From Sparassis latifolia (taxonomy: Eukaryota; Basidiomycota; Agaricomycetes; Polyporales; Sparassidaceae), in the NCBI GenBank assembly GCA_018466975.1, contig CM031552.1, positions 868,001 to 932,000 of the forward strand: a DNA stretch of 64,000 nucleotides, in the 5' to 3' direction. Shown here piece by piece: positions 52,531 through 64,000 of this stretch (positions within the stretch are counted from its first letter, which is position 1; each line of letters starts with the position of its first letter). A program made the translations under genes and the position numbers. A model generated the notes under the pieces. That model did not search any database. It saw only the letters and a list, made by a program, of their open reading frames with translations, and was not told the DNA's origin.

Positions 52531-55500
52531 CTATCCACCCTGAGTCCGCCCCCGCTTTCGTGTCACCCGCTTCGCGGGTGGCGCCTGCTCCGCGCTATTC
52601 GACGGCGAGGCCGCGTCAGTCCGCTGTGGCGCCTTCCGCTTGAGCGTCGCGGGCGCCATCGATGGCGTCGTGCTCGGCCCACCGGGTGTCGCTGCCGCGG
52701 CCGGCGTCGACGCCGACGCGGGCGTGGATGTAGATGCTTGAGAAGACGGTTGTGGTGGAGCGGCCTTGCTCTGCGCCGACGCGGCGTCGGCAGGCGGCGG
52801 CTGATTTTGAGGGGTGGTAGACGGTGGCCCTTGAGGCTGCATCGTCAAGGTGCTCGGCGGATTAGGGTACAGCCCGACTGGAGGGGTCGCAACGACGCCG
52901 TTCGCATTGAGGCCATGGTTGTGGCCATGGTTGCCATGATTGTAGCCATTGCCGTTGAATATCGCAGGATTGCTGGGCGCAGGTCCACCATGGTGGTTGT
53001 TCCGTAGTGGCGGCGGCATGCCAGGCGGTAGGCCCTCCCGCGCTTTCTCTTCTCGAAGTATATGCGCAAATTTGGCCAGTGCAGCTGGGAATAGCGCACT
53101 CATTCAGACAACATTGGCTAAATACACCAGCAGAACGCACCCATGGGTCCCAGCTTTTGCTTGTCCGAGAACTCAATCAGATCCGACATCTGCGCGACGC
53201 TTTCCGCAAGCTGGACGGGCGATAGCATGGTCAACAACGGACGTGGACGGGCGGAAGGGATAACTCACCTCCAGACAGCGCATGGTTGCCTGCGGGATCC
53301 CGAACGCGTTGACCGGCTCCGCAGGAATGTACACGCGCTCGACGATAAACTTCATCTCATCGTAGCGTCGCTCGTCATCCTGCTTCGGGCCCGTGTTGAT
53401 GGGCGTCGGTGACTGGCCATCGCGCCCGCCCAGGATCGCATCGAGCGAGAGTAACTTGTCATGGTGGGTCGCGTCGAACTGCAGGCTGTCGATCTTGAGC
53501 GTATACGAGCCCTGCCCCTGCGCGTTGGGGATGACGAGAATGTGCGCGGTGAGCGGGCCTCGAAGCGTGACCGTATACCCATTCGTGTACTTGTACGTCC
53601 ACTGTGCAGTCACACACTCCACGATCCCGTGCCCGTGCGTCTGGTGGGGCATCAGCCGCTCCCGCGCGCCGTCGAGGTTGAACGACATCGACTTCACGCC
53701 GGACTGGCTCGTCACGAGAAAAAACCGCGGAAGGACTGACACCCCGATCTCTGTGGCTCAGATTAGCGAGGGACACCCGCGATCAGGAACGCGATACGCA
53801 CCAAAAGGCTTCGCCTCGTTCCGCTGGTTGTCCTTCCACAACGTGAACTTCAAAGTCGCTTTGTTCGTGAAATAATCCTTCACGAGTTTCTCCCAATGAG
53901 ACAGCTGCAGCTTCTGAGGGGGCATATCTCGTCAACACACGGGCCACAAAACGGAACAAGATCGTGCTCACATCTTTCGAGTCAGCCGACAGTGTACCAC
54001 TGAGTTGCAACAGCCTGCTGATCCCTTGACCCAGACCGACAAAGAGCGAACTGTGGAGCGAGAATTCAGCATCTACCGCTACTTCGACAAAGACAGATAC
54101 CGACTGAGGATTATTTCGGGACGAAGCAACTCCAGGAACCGGTGGCGCCGGTGCAGGCGCTGAGACCTCTGGCTGCGGTGGCGAGGTAGACGGTGGTGCG
54201 ATGGAGGTCGATGGTGCGGCCGCCGGTGGCGGCGCTGCAGGCGGTCTAGGCGCGATGTGCATCGGACCAGGCTGCGGCGGCGCAGGAGCCTGCGGAGGCT
54301 GCTGTGGTGCGCCGGGGTGATGCTGTGCACCCATCGGCGTGATCCTGGCCGGCGCTGGCATCATGCCGGGATTCATTGGCATTGGCAACGGTGTCTGTGG
54401 CACGCGCGGTGTACGCGACGACGGACCCGCCTGCTGTGGAGATCGCCGCTGTTGCCCTTGTTGTGACTGTGGCCGCTGCATCTGGTGGTGAGGATTGAAG
54501 TGATCAGGCTGGTGTGGGGACTGGTGGAGCTGGAGCGGTGGCTGTTGTTGTGGCGGAATTGGAATTGCGCCGTGTGACGCGTTGTGTGATGGCGGTCGGG
54601 GAGGAGCGGCCGGCTGGGACGGAGGCATGCTGAATGGCCCAGCGTAGCTCTCGCTTCCATGGTTCAGGTGCTCGCGGAGCTGTGCGGGCGTCGACATCAA
54701 GCTTTGCTGGGCGCCTAATCCTGACGGATTTAATTGTCCGCCGACCGACTGAGGGAGGTCCTGGCCGGGTGGCGTCGACGACGCACGGAAAGAAAACGGA
54801 GCACCGTTCTGAGGTATTCGCGCGTTGTGGGCGATGTTCTGTGGCATCTGCGGGTTGGACATGGAGAAGCTCATATACATGGGGTTCTCCGGCGAGACCT
54901 GTGGGCGGCTAGATGACGCCTGAGGGGGCACAACGTTCGGAGCAGGCAGATTCGCAGGTGTATGTGGCTGCGAATGGGCTCCAGTGCGCGGCGAGGACGC
55001 CATCGGTTGCTGCTGGTGCTGATGCTGCATGTTCATGGGATTCGGAAACGCATTCTGATGCATCTGCTGCATCCCGCCCGGATGCGACTGAGGTAGAGAG
55101 GGCGGCTGCGTGAGGTTGTTCATCAGCTGTGCCTGTCCAGAGGCCGTCCGCGACACATGTGGGGTCATCGGAGGGTTAACAGGCATACGCGGTGGGCGCG
55201 GCATCGACATTTCGGGCGACATGTTCCCCTGCATCTGTTGTTGCTGTTGCTGTTGCTGCTGCTGCTGCTGCAAGCGCATATTCAGTTGCTGTTGCTGTTG
55301 TTGCTGCTGCTGCTGCTGAACAGCCTGGCGTAGCTGGGCAGACATATTCGCCTGCGGATTCATGCCCATACCACTGATCCCGTTCACCGCCTGTGGCATG
55401 CCAGCCAGATGGCCCCCGACCTGGTTCATCCCCGGTGGCTGAGACACGACGCGGGGGACCTGCTGCCCGGGCATCATGCCGTTCGGGAAGCCCATGCCGA

Positions 55501-55858
55501 GTTGGTGGCCCATCCCATTGACATTGGACGGGCCACCAGGCCTCTGACTCAAAGACTGAGCATTGTGCGCCTGCTGTTGCATCATGACCTGCTGGCGACG
55601 TTGCATGTTTGCCGCCTGAAGCTGGAGTTGATACGACGATTCGGCATTGTTCATGTTGGTGGGTTGGCCATTGAAAGCCATGGATGGATTAGGATTGTTT
55701 TGAAGCAAGGCCATGTGAGAGGGCTGGCCCTGCGGCTGCTGACCTTGTTGTTGCTGTGGCTGCTGGGGAAATAAATGCTGAGGGTTCATGTTAATCATAC
55801 CCTGCGGGAGATGGGGGATGGGACCCTGCTGTCGGAGCATGTCGTGATGGGCATTCAT
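52531..55858 (-). CDS. LIM-domain-binding / SEUSS-type transcriptional co-regulator (LDB family)
   Basis: About 1,000 aa. The N-terminal 550 residues are Gln/Met/Pro-rich with long polyglutamine tracts (near 55240-55320), beginning MNAHHDMLRQQGPIPHLPQG. The LDB1 dimerisation domain follows: SADSKDVSTILFRFVARVL, SHWEKLVKDYFTNKATLKFT, VLPRFFLVTSQSGVKSMSFN, GIVECVTAQWTYKYTNGYT and YDEMKFIVERVYIPAEPVNA. Next come LAESVAQMSDLIEFSDKQ and the C-terminal Pro/Ala/Thr tail ending VTRKRGRTQGG with TAG at 52531. In fungi this family (PtaB, Mfg1, Adn1) partners with Flo8/Som1-type factors and controls adhesion, filament growth and development in the nucleus. There is a short gap and few introns in the N-terminal part. 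Confidence 0.88.
55235..55325 (-). repeat. CAG/CAA microsatellites encoding polyglutamine
   Basis: Two (CTG/TTG)n blocks on the + strand read as CAG/CAA on the coding strand of the LDB gene, giving runs of 10-13 glutamines separated by LNMRL. Length variation between strains is likely. Confidence 0.85.
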
Positions 55859-58457
55859 CTGCGAGACAAAGGAAAGGGATCAGGTGCGGTAAGGGTCTTT
55901 GTGGGGATCCTGGAGTGCAGGGGAATTGTCGCATGCAGAAGAACGGGGAGTAGCAGACGGATATGGGAAGCCCGCAGAAGGAGGATGCGATGGAACCCAG
56001 AACCCAGGAAGCTTGCCTCGAGGGTCGAAGAGAAGGTATCGGGGGTTGATGGGAGACGATGGGCGAGCTCGTCGTCGAGGACGGCGAGGAGAGAGGAGAT
56101 GTCGACCTGGAGAGTTGGGAGTGGGAGGGAGGAGGGGACGGGGCCGGTGTGGTGGCTCGCGGACGCACTCACACGCTCGCGGCGGCACTGCTGCTTCCAC
56201 GCCACGAGTCCATTTCCAAGATAGCGATCCCCCTCCAAGACGTAAAGCTTATCATTCTCCGCAGAAAACATATCCATCTCGCCCACCATATTCTCCGTGC
56301 AACATATCCTATTCCCCCTCTGCAACGGCGTCGTGTTGCACCCGCTCGAGGTTTCAAAGTACTCGTCGAAACTCTCGCGGGAGTCCCCGGCTCGTATCCA
56401 GATCCTTGTCTCCAGTTGCCGTTCTCCAGCGACTTATTTGCTTCCGAACATCTATTATTTCTCGCCCAGGCTCTATCCAACCCCCGGTCCGAATAACGCT
56501 CCCCATTATTTCCCCTGCACCTTCACGGAGTTCAGTCGCAGGACTTCACAACTACTCGAGGGAGGGCTCAGAATTTACCTCTTGCGCCCTGCGCGTCAGG
56601 AAGAAGTTGGCCGACGCGCCAATTCTGCAGCTGCGCCTTGCGTTCCTATTTTTTTCTAATGATCCGGCACCCGGACATGCAGTCTGCCTCAAGCCTGTAC
56701 ATGTGTGCTCCCCCCCATGCCGGAGGACCACTCTGCTAGGTGCATCGGTCCGGCCTGCCCTCTGCACCTCTCCCCGCGCACACCGATGATCTGAGCAGCA
56801 TCCCGCCCCCGACGATTGAATTGGGCGATCGGGCAGAAGATAAACGCCCTCGTCTATCCCGCTCGCAGGTACACCGCAGCACCAGCGAGATCTCGACGTA
56901 CTGTGCGCAGATGACATATCGTACCTTCTTGTATGCCTTTCTCCAGCATCATCCAAGACGCCTGTCATCTCAGGCGCGCGAGGAGATGCCGGTCCCTACC
57001 TGTCAGCGCGTCGGCCTGAGATGATCCGCGATGGCTTGCACGATGAGCACGATGATTCTGCCGGTGTGAAGATCGTCAGCATTCGGAGCGAAGGTGTCTC
57101 GAGCTACCGAGACTGACTCGCAACCTCGCACGATGTGGCAGGTATATCATCATCACCACAACCCATGGCATCAGCACTCTGTCTCCGAGCGCGTCTACTC
57201 ATCTCAGGCTGTTATTCCCGCTATGTCCTGAGTGCCCCGCGAACGCGCTCGCTTGGCCTCAACTCGAAATTTGGACCGCAGGGGAAGCCTCGGAACATGC
57301 GACATTGACAACACGAACGTGCTGCATTTTCGCGACTGGCTGACCGGCTACCCACTCGCAGCTGTCGCATTGCATATGGCCGCGATACGGCACACAGAAT
57401 GCCGTCAGATCACCGCTAGCGCATCTTCACTGGCTCTCACCCAGAAGCTTGATCGGCATGCTGCGAAGTGCCTACGATGAAATTGCCCACGGAACGGGTG
57501 CAGCGGAAGGGCGCTCTGGCGTATTCCTGGTCATTCGACGCGCGAAATCCACGGCCGTGGAGACTTTGATCAGTGCTAGAATATCTCAGCTTACGAACAC
57601 GCTGTGGAGCGGATGTGCGTGTGCTGCGTACCGTGGTCGTAGATGAGAACGATACGGCATCGTCTCCCGTTGCAGCTCGGTTGGGGATCTGAGATTGTTC
57701 GAGGCTTGTGAGCCCAAGGGACACGGTGTGAATATACCTCCAATGCATGGTCTTCCGCGTAGATAAGAGACATCTCTGTCAGCTCTGACATCATCGCGAA
57801 CCCACCGAAATGAGAAGAGCAGCACTAGCGGTCGATCCATGATGAATTCGGGGGACTCACGGAAACGCTGTTAATTGGATTATATTCTGCTACCGTATCA
57901 GAGGAAATTTTCAGGAACGCACCTGGGTTTCTGCTGAGATAGGTTAGCACACTCAACCATGGAGGGAATCAGTTTAGAGTAGCTGAAACAAGGAGCAAAC
58001 CGCAGTCACTTCTTCGTCGCCAGGGTCGTCAGAATTTTGCGCCAGACACTGCGATAACCATGGCATGAATACGATAGCAAATTACATACCCGGGCTTTTA
58101 TGATTGTTGCTACTCGGGAGCTGCAGACAATACCAATTCAGAGGATCATCACGGCCTTCGGAGAAAATAGCGAGGCAACCGGAAGACGGAGAGAAAATAA
58201 GCATTAAAATGGCTTTAGGTAGGACTCTCTATATCTGCAGGACAGGACAATTTTTGGTTCCGGGTAACACGGACAGAATTCGAGACAAGGAGCAAGCAGA
58301 AAGAGTCGACGGTTCGAACCACTTTTCCTTTCTGAGCGAAACTCCTTGTCACGTGAACGAGGAATTTCCGGAGGCGCCTGTTTTAATGGTGTACTGGAAG
58401 GTATCCTCCAAGTCGTGTATATACGCTCGCTACGGCAGACATCAGAAGACCTGAAAC
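55859..58457. other. Long intergenic region with no firm gene
   Basis: 2.6 kb upstream of both the LDB gene (-) and IMP3 (+). 55859-56330 on the minus strand has a Ser/Leu-rich open frame that is probably the LDB 5' leader. Short frames at 57232-57480 (+) and 57840-57586 (-) are weakly protein-like but unrecognised. No RNA gene or repeat is supported. Confidence 0.35.
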
Positions 58458-59299
58458 ATGGTCCGCCAATTCAAGTATCACGAGCAGAAGCTGCTCAAGA
58501 AAGTTGACTTTCTCAATGTGAGGATTTTCATCTCATGTCAGTAGAACGGTACTCACTGCGTTTGAGCGCAGTGGAAACAAGATGCGAACCTCCGCGAGAT
58601 CAAGGTGATGCGGCGATACCATATCCAGGACAGAGAGGATTACCACAAGTGTGCCACTTGCTCCACGCCTCACCGTTTCCAATGCCTGATCGTTCGTCTG
58701 GTTCTCGCCAGGTACAACAAACTCTGCGGCTCCCTGCGCTCGTTCGCACACCGCATATCCATGCTCCCCGCGCAGGACCCCTTCCGCACGCGCACAGAGG
58801 GCCAGATGCTCTCGAAGCTCTACGACATGGGCGTCCTGAACACCGCCGCGAAGCTCAGCGACATCGAGAACAAGCTCACTGTCGCGGCGTTCTGCAGGCG
58901 GCGCCTCGCGGTCATCATGTGCATGTCCAAGATGGCGGAGACCGTCAGTGCGGTGCGTATGCTGCGTTATGTCTGCGGGTGTGCGGTGTTTAATGTTTTT
59001 CCGCATCTGTAGGCTGTGAAGTTTATTGAGCAGGGACATGTTCGTGTCGGGCCTGACACTATTACCGACCCTGCGTATTTGGTGACTCGGTATGTGGTCG
59101 GTAATTTATTGTGATTGAAAAAGCTGATTGTGATTGAAATAGGCATATGGAAGATTTCGTCACATGGGTTGATACCTCCAAGTTGAAGAGGACGATTATG
59201 AGATACAACGACGAGGTAAGAATTTAGAAATTCACAGGCATGTCATCGCGGACTGACCGCTGATTTTTTCTCCAGTTGGACGATTTCGATTTGCTATAA
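58458..59299 (+). CDS. IMP3: U3 small nucleolar ribonucleoprotein IMP3
   Basis: About 184 aa in six exons. It reads [88 protein letters not shown] segment, [39 protein letters not shown] and ends LDDFDLL. Every segment matches the strongly conserved Imp3 family, including the S4 RNA-binding region and the terminal LDDFDLL. Imp3 acts in the nucleolus in the SSU processome, helping U3 snoRNA pair with pre-18S rRNA. TAA at 59297-59299. It is complete and presumably essential. Confidence 0.95.
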
Positions 59300-59774
59300 G
59301 GTTGGGAGTAACACTGCCATATTTTCAGTGTGATCTCTCAGCATTGGCGTTGAGGCCTCTCGATGCAGTAATTGCACGCGAGGCGTGCCCTCATATTTCC
59401 TGTGGCCTACTGCTTCGAGGATTGCGGCTGCGGGTTATACACTAGTACTGCATCAGGTTCATCTCGTCTTCTAAAGCAGAAGATGGTAGAGACAGGCAGC
59501 TCCTGGTTGACTCTTTCTCCAAACCATCCCTTCCATTCCACGAAATAGAACGATGACAACGACAAAAGAGGGTGGACTACTACTACTACGAGAGATGTAC
59601 ATATATGCAAATGGTATGTTGTAGTATGGATATCATATAGACGAGGAAATAACGACCGGTCGATGTATATGACAATAGTATCTATCGTAAAGTTGCAAGG
59701 AAGGACGAACGGGAGACGTGCAAAAATAAGCATAGCGAAACGAGCGGCGAGCAAAACGGGTGAGTGTAGATTTG
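59300..59774. other. Intergenic region between convergent genes
   Basis: 475 nt between IMP3 and the kinesin stop. It has long purine/pyrimidine-biased stretches. No gene seen. Confidence 0.4.
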
Positions 59775-62700
59775 TCACGATGGTAGTCTGGTCGGATCTA
59801 GTTTAGATGTCCATGAGTGCAGTTCTTTCAGGCTTGGAGCAGACAACGCATAGGAGTTGGACGCAGTGAAGAGCGTGAAGGTGAACCGTTTCTGCAGAAC
59901 GAGTCAGTGACAAAAAACACACTGAGAGAAGACTGCACGAACCCCGAGAAGAGCTTCCATTTCCCGATTGCGTTCAATGTTCACACCCTTCAAATTCACG
60001 ACGCCAGTCTCTTCTATCTCGTTCGAGTGCGCGTACACGTGCAAGTACGGTCTACATTCCAACAGACGTTAGAGCACATATTTGACTTGCCTACCGTAGA
60101 CTTGAACGTACCTCCTTAGTACAAACCATCGTCTCTCCCAGATATTCTCAGTCGCATCTACCATGATCATCATGTGACCCTTCTTGGTGGGGCCATCACT
60201 AGCAAATGCAGATTAGCATACCATTTCAGATCGCGAGAGCTTGCGCAAACGCACTTTCGGGGTACAACTTTCGTTGTGGAAGTCAATTTCGACGATTCCG
60301 TAGATTGACTACCGGACGTCCGCCCAGACTTCACGCTCGCCTCGTCTGTATCCGTCGGATCTTGGCTTATGACAATCTACAGACGAAAAATACTGTCAGC
60401 TCACAGGATCCGCCCGAAGTAATCTTGACTTACTTCGCCGCGATGGCCAAACTGCTTCTGCCAGAGATCTAGTGACTTCTTCAAAAGCTCCTCAGATGCC
60501 CACACCGCAGCATCCGACTGTGTGATGCGATTTGGCGACGTCGCGACGATAACACGAATGGCCTGAACGTCCGCAGCCCGCCGTTCCATAGACACTAGCC
60601 TGGAGTAGTCCTCGATTACAGAAACACCTCGTGGTCTCCACGCTCCCAGAGCTTCTTCCCCGCGGACATACTTCTCAGCTGTATCTAGCCGCCAGAGATC
60701 CTTCGGAGACCGTGTCAGAGGAGGAGAAAGGCGAACCGTGAACACCGTGCTGGTCTTCGGAAGGATCTTCGTCGAGCCCACGAAGGACATGAGTCGAGAC
60801 GGTGGACGAGCATCGCGCGTTTGAATACTGACTGCGGTGTCCATGGTGAATTGCACTGGATCCGAGCAGCTTTCCACAGCTACGGACCAACTCAATTGCA
60901 AGAAAACGCGCTGATTAGCTTCAGTCACGCGGTTCAGCAAAATAGAGTCGTGCACGCTAGAATCCCAGAGCGCCTCTGCTGATAAACTACCGGTGCCGTC
61001 ACTTTTGAATTCGATCGTTTGCTGCTGAAGTAGAGGAAGAGTCACAAGGACCTTGGAGGTTGACTCATGCAGGCGTCCCTTCGCATCAAGTAGCCGTATG
61101 TTGCCTATCCGTATCCGTGTGATCTCTGTCCATGGTAGTTGTCGGCCCGAGTTCGAAGTCAACGACATGACGATACGACGCTGCAAACCTTGATGCAACA
61201 GAAACGCGCCTGGATCCAAATTTCCCTGAGAGACGACGGGTACAGGGACATAACTGGCGTCCGGAGCCAATTCACTGATTTGAAGCCAAGCAACAACATC
61301 GTGTGTCTGTTCTGTGACAAAGTCGTTTTCCGATCTACGCATCAGAGGTAAAGTGGGAGGTCGACTGTCTGGAGAACTTGACATAGTATTGTGTGGTATC
61401 CGTTGTTCTCGGAGTTCATCCCAACGTTCCATTCGTTCCAGGTATGTAGACCTAAGCCGTGCAAAGAATTCGATCGGGGCGTAGCCTTGACGAAGGTAGG
61501 TGAGAACCTTGGACGAGGCAACAATGGTGAAACTACGGCGGAATTTTAGATCAGATAGCGATGATGTGTCCATATCCACAGCCGACGAAGGATAAACTTC
61601 TTCTGCAGTGATGGTGGGACCCATAAAGGAGGACAGCCGGATTTGCAGATGGATGGACGAAAAATCGTGAAGGGAAAGACCCTTCACAGAGTCGATGCTG
61701 AGCAAGAAACTCAACTTGCTCCCTGGCGGCACGGTTCCCGGAACAGGTGATGATGCACGAGTTGACGTCGCTGAAGAATTTGCATGCTTCGGCGATAAGA
61801 CGACGTTTGCAATCTTGACCTCTATACGACAAGAACCTATGGCTTCCGCGGTGTATCGGCAGAAGATAGGTACAACGGACGATGATGAAAGCCGCCGTGA
61901 AAGAGGAGCTAATGACAGCAAGGCGTTTCCAATGAAGGAGTATTCGGGAGGAGGGGAATCATAAAATGGTTCTTCCGAAGAGAAGTGCTGGGAATATGAC
62001 GGTCTGTCAATAAATGTAGTCAAATTGCGCATACGCTGCAACTGCTGCTGCAAACGATCTAATGACCATGCATAAATGGCGTTGTGGCGCTTGTCAAGCA
62101 CCTTCACAGCAACAGATGGTTGAGTTGCAGACGAGAGAACAGGATCTACAACGTCGCCAAACTGATCCAATCCTGCGATGGTGTCAATGACGGATGCGGG
62201 TGCTGCCAGGGAACCACCGGAGGCAACGGTGAAATTGTAGGAAATATCCTTCCCTAGCTCCTTGCTGTGTAACGTCTGAGATGAGGTGCAACGTAAATAT
62301 TGGCAGGACATACCTAATCACGTTGGCCTCCTTGACCAAGACAGCATTGGATAAGACAACCTCAGCCATGGAGAATGAGCGATGAGCTCGCCACTTGTCC
62401 AGAACCTTTCGGATTAACCTGAGCTGTCTTGCAGAGTACAACACAGGTTCGAAGACTGTTGTGTCAACGTCCGTTTCACCACGCGCCCTGGCATCCAGCA
62501 GCCGCTTCATATGTGATTGTACAAGTTTCAACTGGTGTTCCATCTGTTCCTTCTCGGCCTTCAAATCTTCTGCCTCTGTCGACTCGGCGATTGCCTGCAA
62601 TCGCGACTCAAACTCAACGCGTTGCAAGTCTAGTTGGTTTTGGACCTCTTTCAATGAGCCACCCATCTCTGGACTGTCGCCATGACTGGTCATTGCGTCC

Positions 62701-64000
62701 ACGCTGGTGTCATCGGTCGCATCGCTCGAGAACTGTCGGCCAGACTCGCTCCAGATGTCATCCGCTTGACTGAGACTACTTTCAGGACGAGGCTTTGCGT
62801 TGTGGTCACGGAGCGTCTTCACTCTGGTAATCTTCTCGAAGAGCTTATTCAGGTCCTCGTCGGGAAGGTTATCAAGGGCAGGATCCAATCCTAGTCGAGC
62901 AAAGGCTGCCTCACGCCTGGCGAATGTCCAGTCAACATCTCCGAGGTCAACGGAAGACCCGGTCGGCGACTGGGGACGAGTCGCAGCGTCGTTCTCAGTT
63001 TGCAGATCTGCAGCAGAGATGCTTATTGACATGCCCGACTTTGCCGCAGCGCGATCTCGCAGCTTGCGCACTTCTTCTGGGTTGTTGAAGCGGAAAACGT
63101 GGTGCTCTCCTGAGCAGTTTCGTTCATATGAGTATCGTGCCTGACTATCAAAACATTATAACGAACCGAGGATGATACGAAAGCCTGAGCGAAGCTTGTA
63201 CGACTGACGAGATCGGGCAGAAAATTAAGTGCCGAGCAATAGGAGAGCGACCAAGAAACTCACCTGGTCAGGGCTGATTTGTCGGCCATTGAGGAACTTC
63301 AATGTTACGTTAGTCAAAGGCGGTCGGCTAAGAGGCGAAGGATATTTACCGTGACAGCATCCGGTAAGGCATGAAGTGTAACCTTGCCGTCATTGTTCTC
63401 GAAATAACAGTGTTCCTCTGCAATACTTTCGCCACTGAGACGAATAGTCGCAGGTTTCTCGCTGTCTAGACGTCCTATCTGCACTCCCGAGAACATCAAT
63501 ATTGGTCGTCCTGACAAAAGATATTACACACTATTGTCCGGCCAGACTTCAGTTGATAAATCAAACATTCGCTCATGAGAGGGTCTAAAGGTGATAATGT
63601 TCAGAAAAATTAGAGGGAACGTCCAACAAAGGTAGTTCCGCACCTTCATTCTAGAGAATACAACAAATTGTTAGCACAGCAAAACCTAACCGCGTGGGAC
63701 GGCGACGCACCAGATTGACCAAATGAGGCATCTACACATATTCAGGTATCAGACGAGACTGACTAGGTAACAGTGAGAACTTACACTCTTGGGAGTATGT
63801 ACGCCAACGTTGTTCTTGTCGATGGTGATACCCAGTTCTTCCAGCGCCTTCTCGCGCTCTTTCTGCACCGCTTGGGTCCTTTGCATCTTCTGCTCCCAAG
63901 TCTCGTTCAGGCCTTGCATGAGCTTTTCGCTGGTTTCAAGCTGTTCTTGTAGCTCTGCCTTGGTAACCGTCTTGATAGTGCCATCCTTCGCCTGGTACGT
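59775..64000 (-). CDS. Kinesin-3 (Unc104/KIF1 type), C-terminal portion, cut by right edge
   Basis: Long-range vesicle and endosome motor. The motor domain lies beyond the right edge. In-window parts, N- to C-terminal: a coiled-coil piece (LNETWEQKMQRTQAVQKERE, 63.8-64.0 kb); the FHA domain (GRPILMFSGVQIGRLDSEKP, SIAEEHCYFENNDGKVTLHA, then FLNGRQISP; about 63.28-63.52 kb); and a stretch with FARREAAFARLGLDPALDNL and a further coiled coil near 62.55 kb. Next are the KIF1-type region with ISYNFTVASGG and the DUF3694-like part at 60.5-61.6 kb. Last is a PH domain at the end (KGHMMIMVDATENIWERRWF, LHVYAHSNEIEETGVVNLKG, SYALQAPSLKELHSWTSKL; 59.78-60.19 kb). TGA at 59777-59775. The FHA plus C-terminal PH domain identifies the cargo-membrane-binding kinesin-3 subclass. 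Confidence 0.92.

Noticed and set aside
55855..56480. Minus-strand Ser/Leu/Arg-rich frames upstream of the LDB start
   Set aside because: Low-complexity and frame-promiscuous on both strands; more likely 5' leader than a separate gene.
58311..58320. GGTTCGAACC, a tRNA B-box-like sequence
   Set aside because: No A-box at a suitable distance and no acceptor, D or anticodon stems can be folded around it.

Overview
This window looks like nuclear DNA of an agaricomycete (mushroom or polypore-type) basidiomycete. Genes are dense and on both strands, each cut by many short introns of about 40-70 nt with GT..AG (occasionally GC..AG) borders. The proteins include familiar fungal housekeeping families. 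Two lineage-typical repeat-associated families, a RecQ-like helicase and a DUF6589 protein, point to Agaricomycetes. The order (Polyporales or other) cannot be fixed from sequence reading alone.

Layout. 1-7.1 kb: an edge-truncated conserved fungal protein (-), a YEA4/SLC35B4-type nucleotide-sugar transporter (+) and the large nuclear cap-binding subunit CBC1 (-). 7.5-11.2 kb: a PPR-like mitochondrial protein (+) converging on mitochondrial IF-3 (-). 12.7-21.6 kb: prolyl oligopeptidase (-) divergent from a mitochondrial FAD/folate-type carrier (+), then the tRNA adenosine deaminase subunit Tad2 (-) divergent from a cytochrome-b5/acyl-CoA-dehydrogenase fusion (+). 21.86-28.75 kb: a dead 6.9-kb DNA transposon. 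29.6-37.5 kb: an isoprenylcysteine methyltransferase (+), the repair translocase RAD16 (-) and a small multi-exon zinc-ribbon protein (-). 37.8-38.75 kb: a nest of small non-autonomous elements. 39.3-44.9 kb: a divergent pair of multidomain glycan-synthesis genes, one an epimerase-GT-GT2 fusion and the other a methyltransferase-GT8 fusion. 45.5-59.3 kb: a WW-domain protein (-), an HMG-box protein (-), a PNUTS-like PP1 nuclear targeting subunit (+), a LIM-domain-binding (LDB/SEUSS/PtaB) co-regulator (-) and the snoRNP protein IMP3 (+). 59.8-64 kb: the C-terminal part of an Unc104-type kinesin-3 (-) running off the right edge.

The most interesting object is the transposon at 21,870-28,744. It has long imperfect terminal inverted repeats beginning AGGACCCTGGAT, an 8-bp flanking direct repeat GCTCGCGT, and two convergent genes: a RecQ-like helicase and a DUF6589 protein. 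Both genes are broken. The helicase carries three in-frame TGA codons that look like CGA-to-TGA changes, plus a frameshift. The DUF6589 gene carries frameshifts and two nested small elements. A further 138-bp element sits inside the left inverted repeat, and the intact right repeat shows the exact empty site. A second copy of that element lies 16 kb away. I infer that helicase and DUF6589 protein formed one mobile unit, with DUF6589 a candidate transposase.

The second interesting object is the 39.3-44.9 kb pair. A sugar-nucleotide epimerase, two GT-A-type glycosyltransferases, a SAM methyltransferase and a GT8 glycosyltransferase are packed into two divergently transcribed fusion genes. This suggests one co-regulated glycan pathway, although the first gene shows a 1-nt frameshift.

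Exon borders were read by eye from splice signals and expected family continuity. Start and stop positions are good estimates, not transcript-supported.
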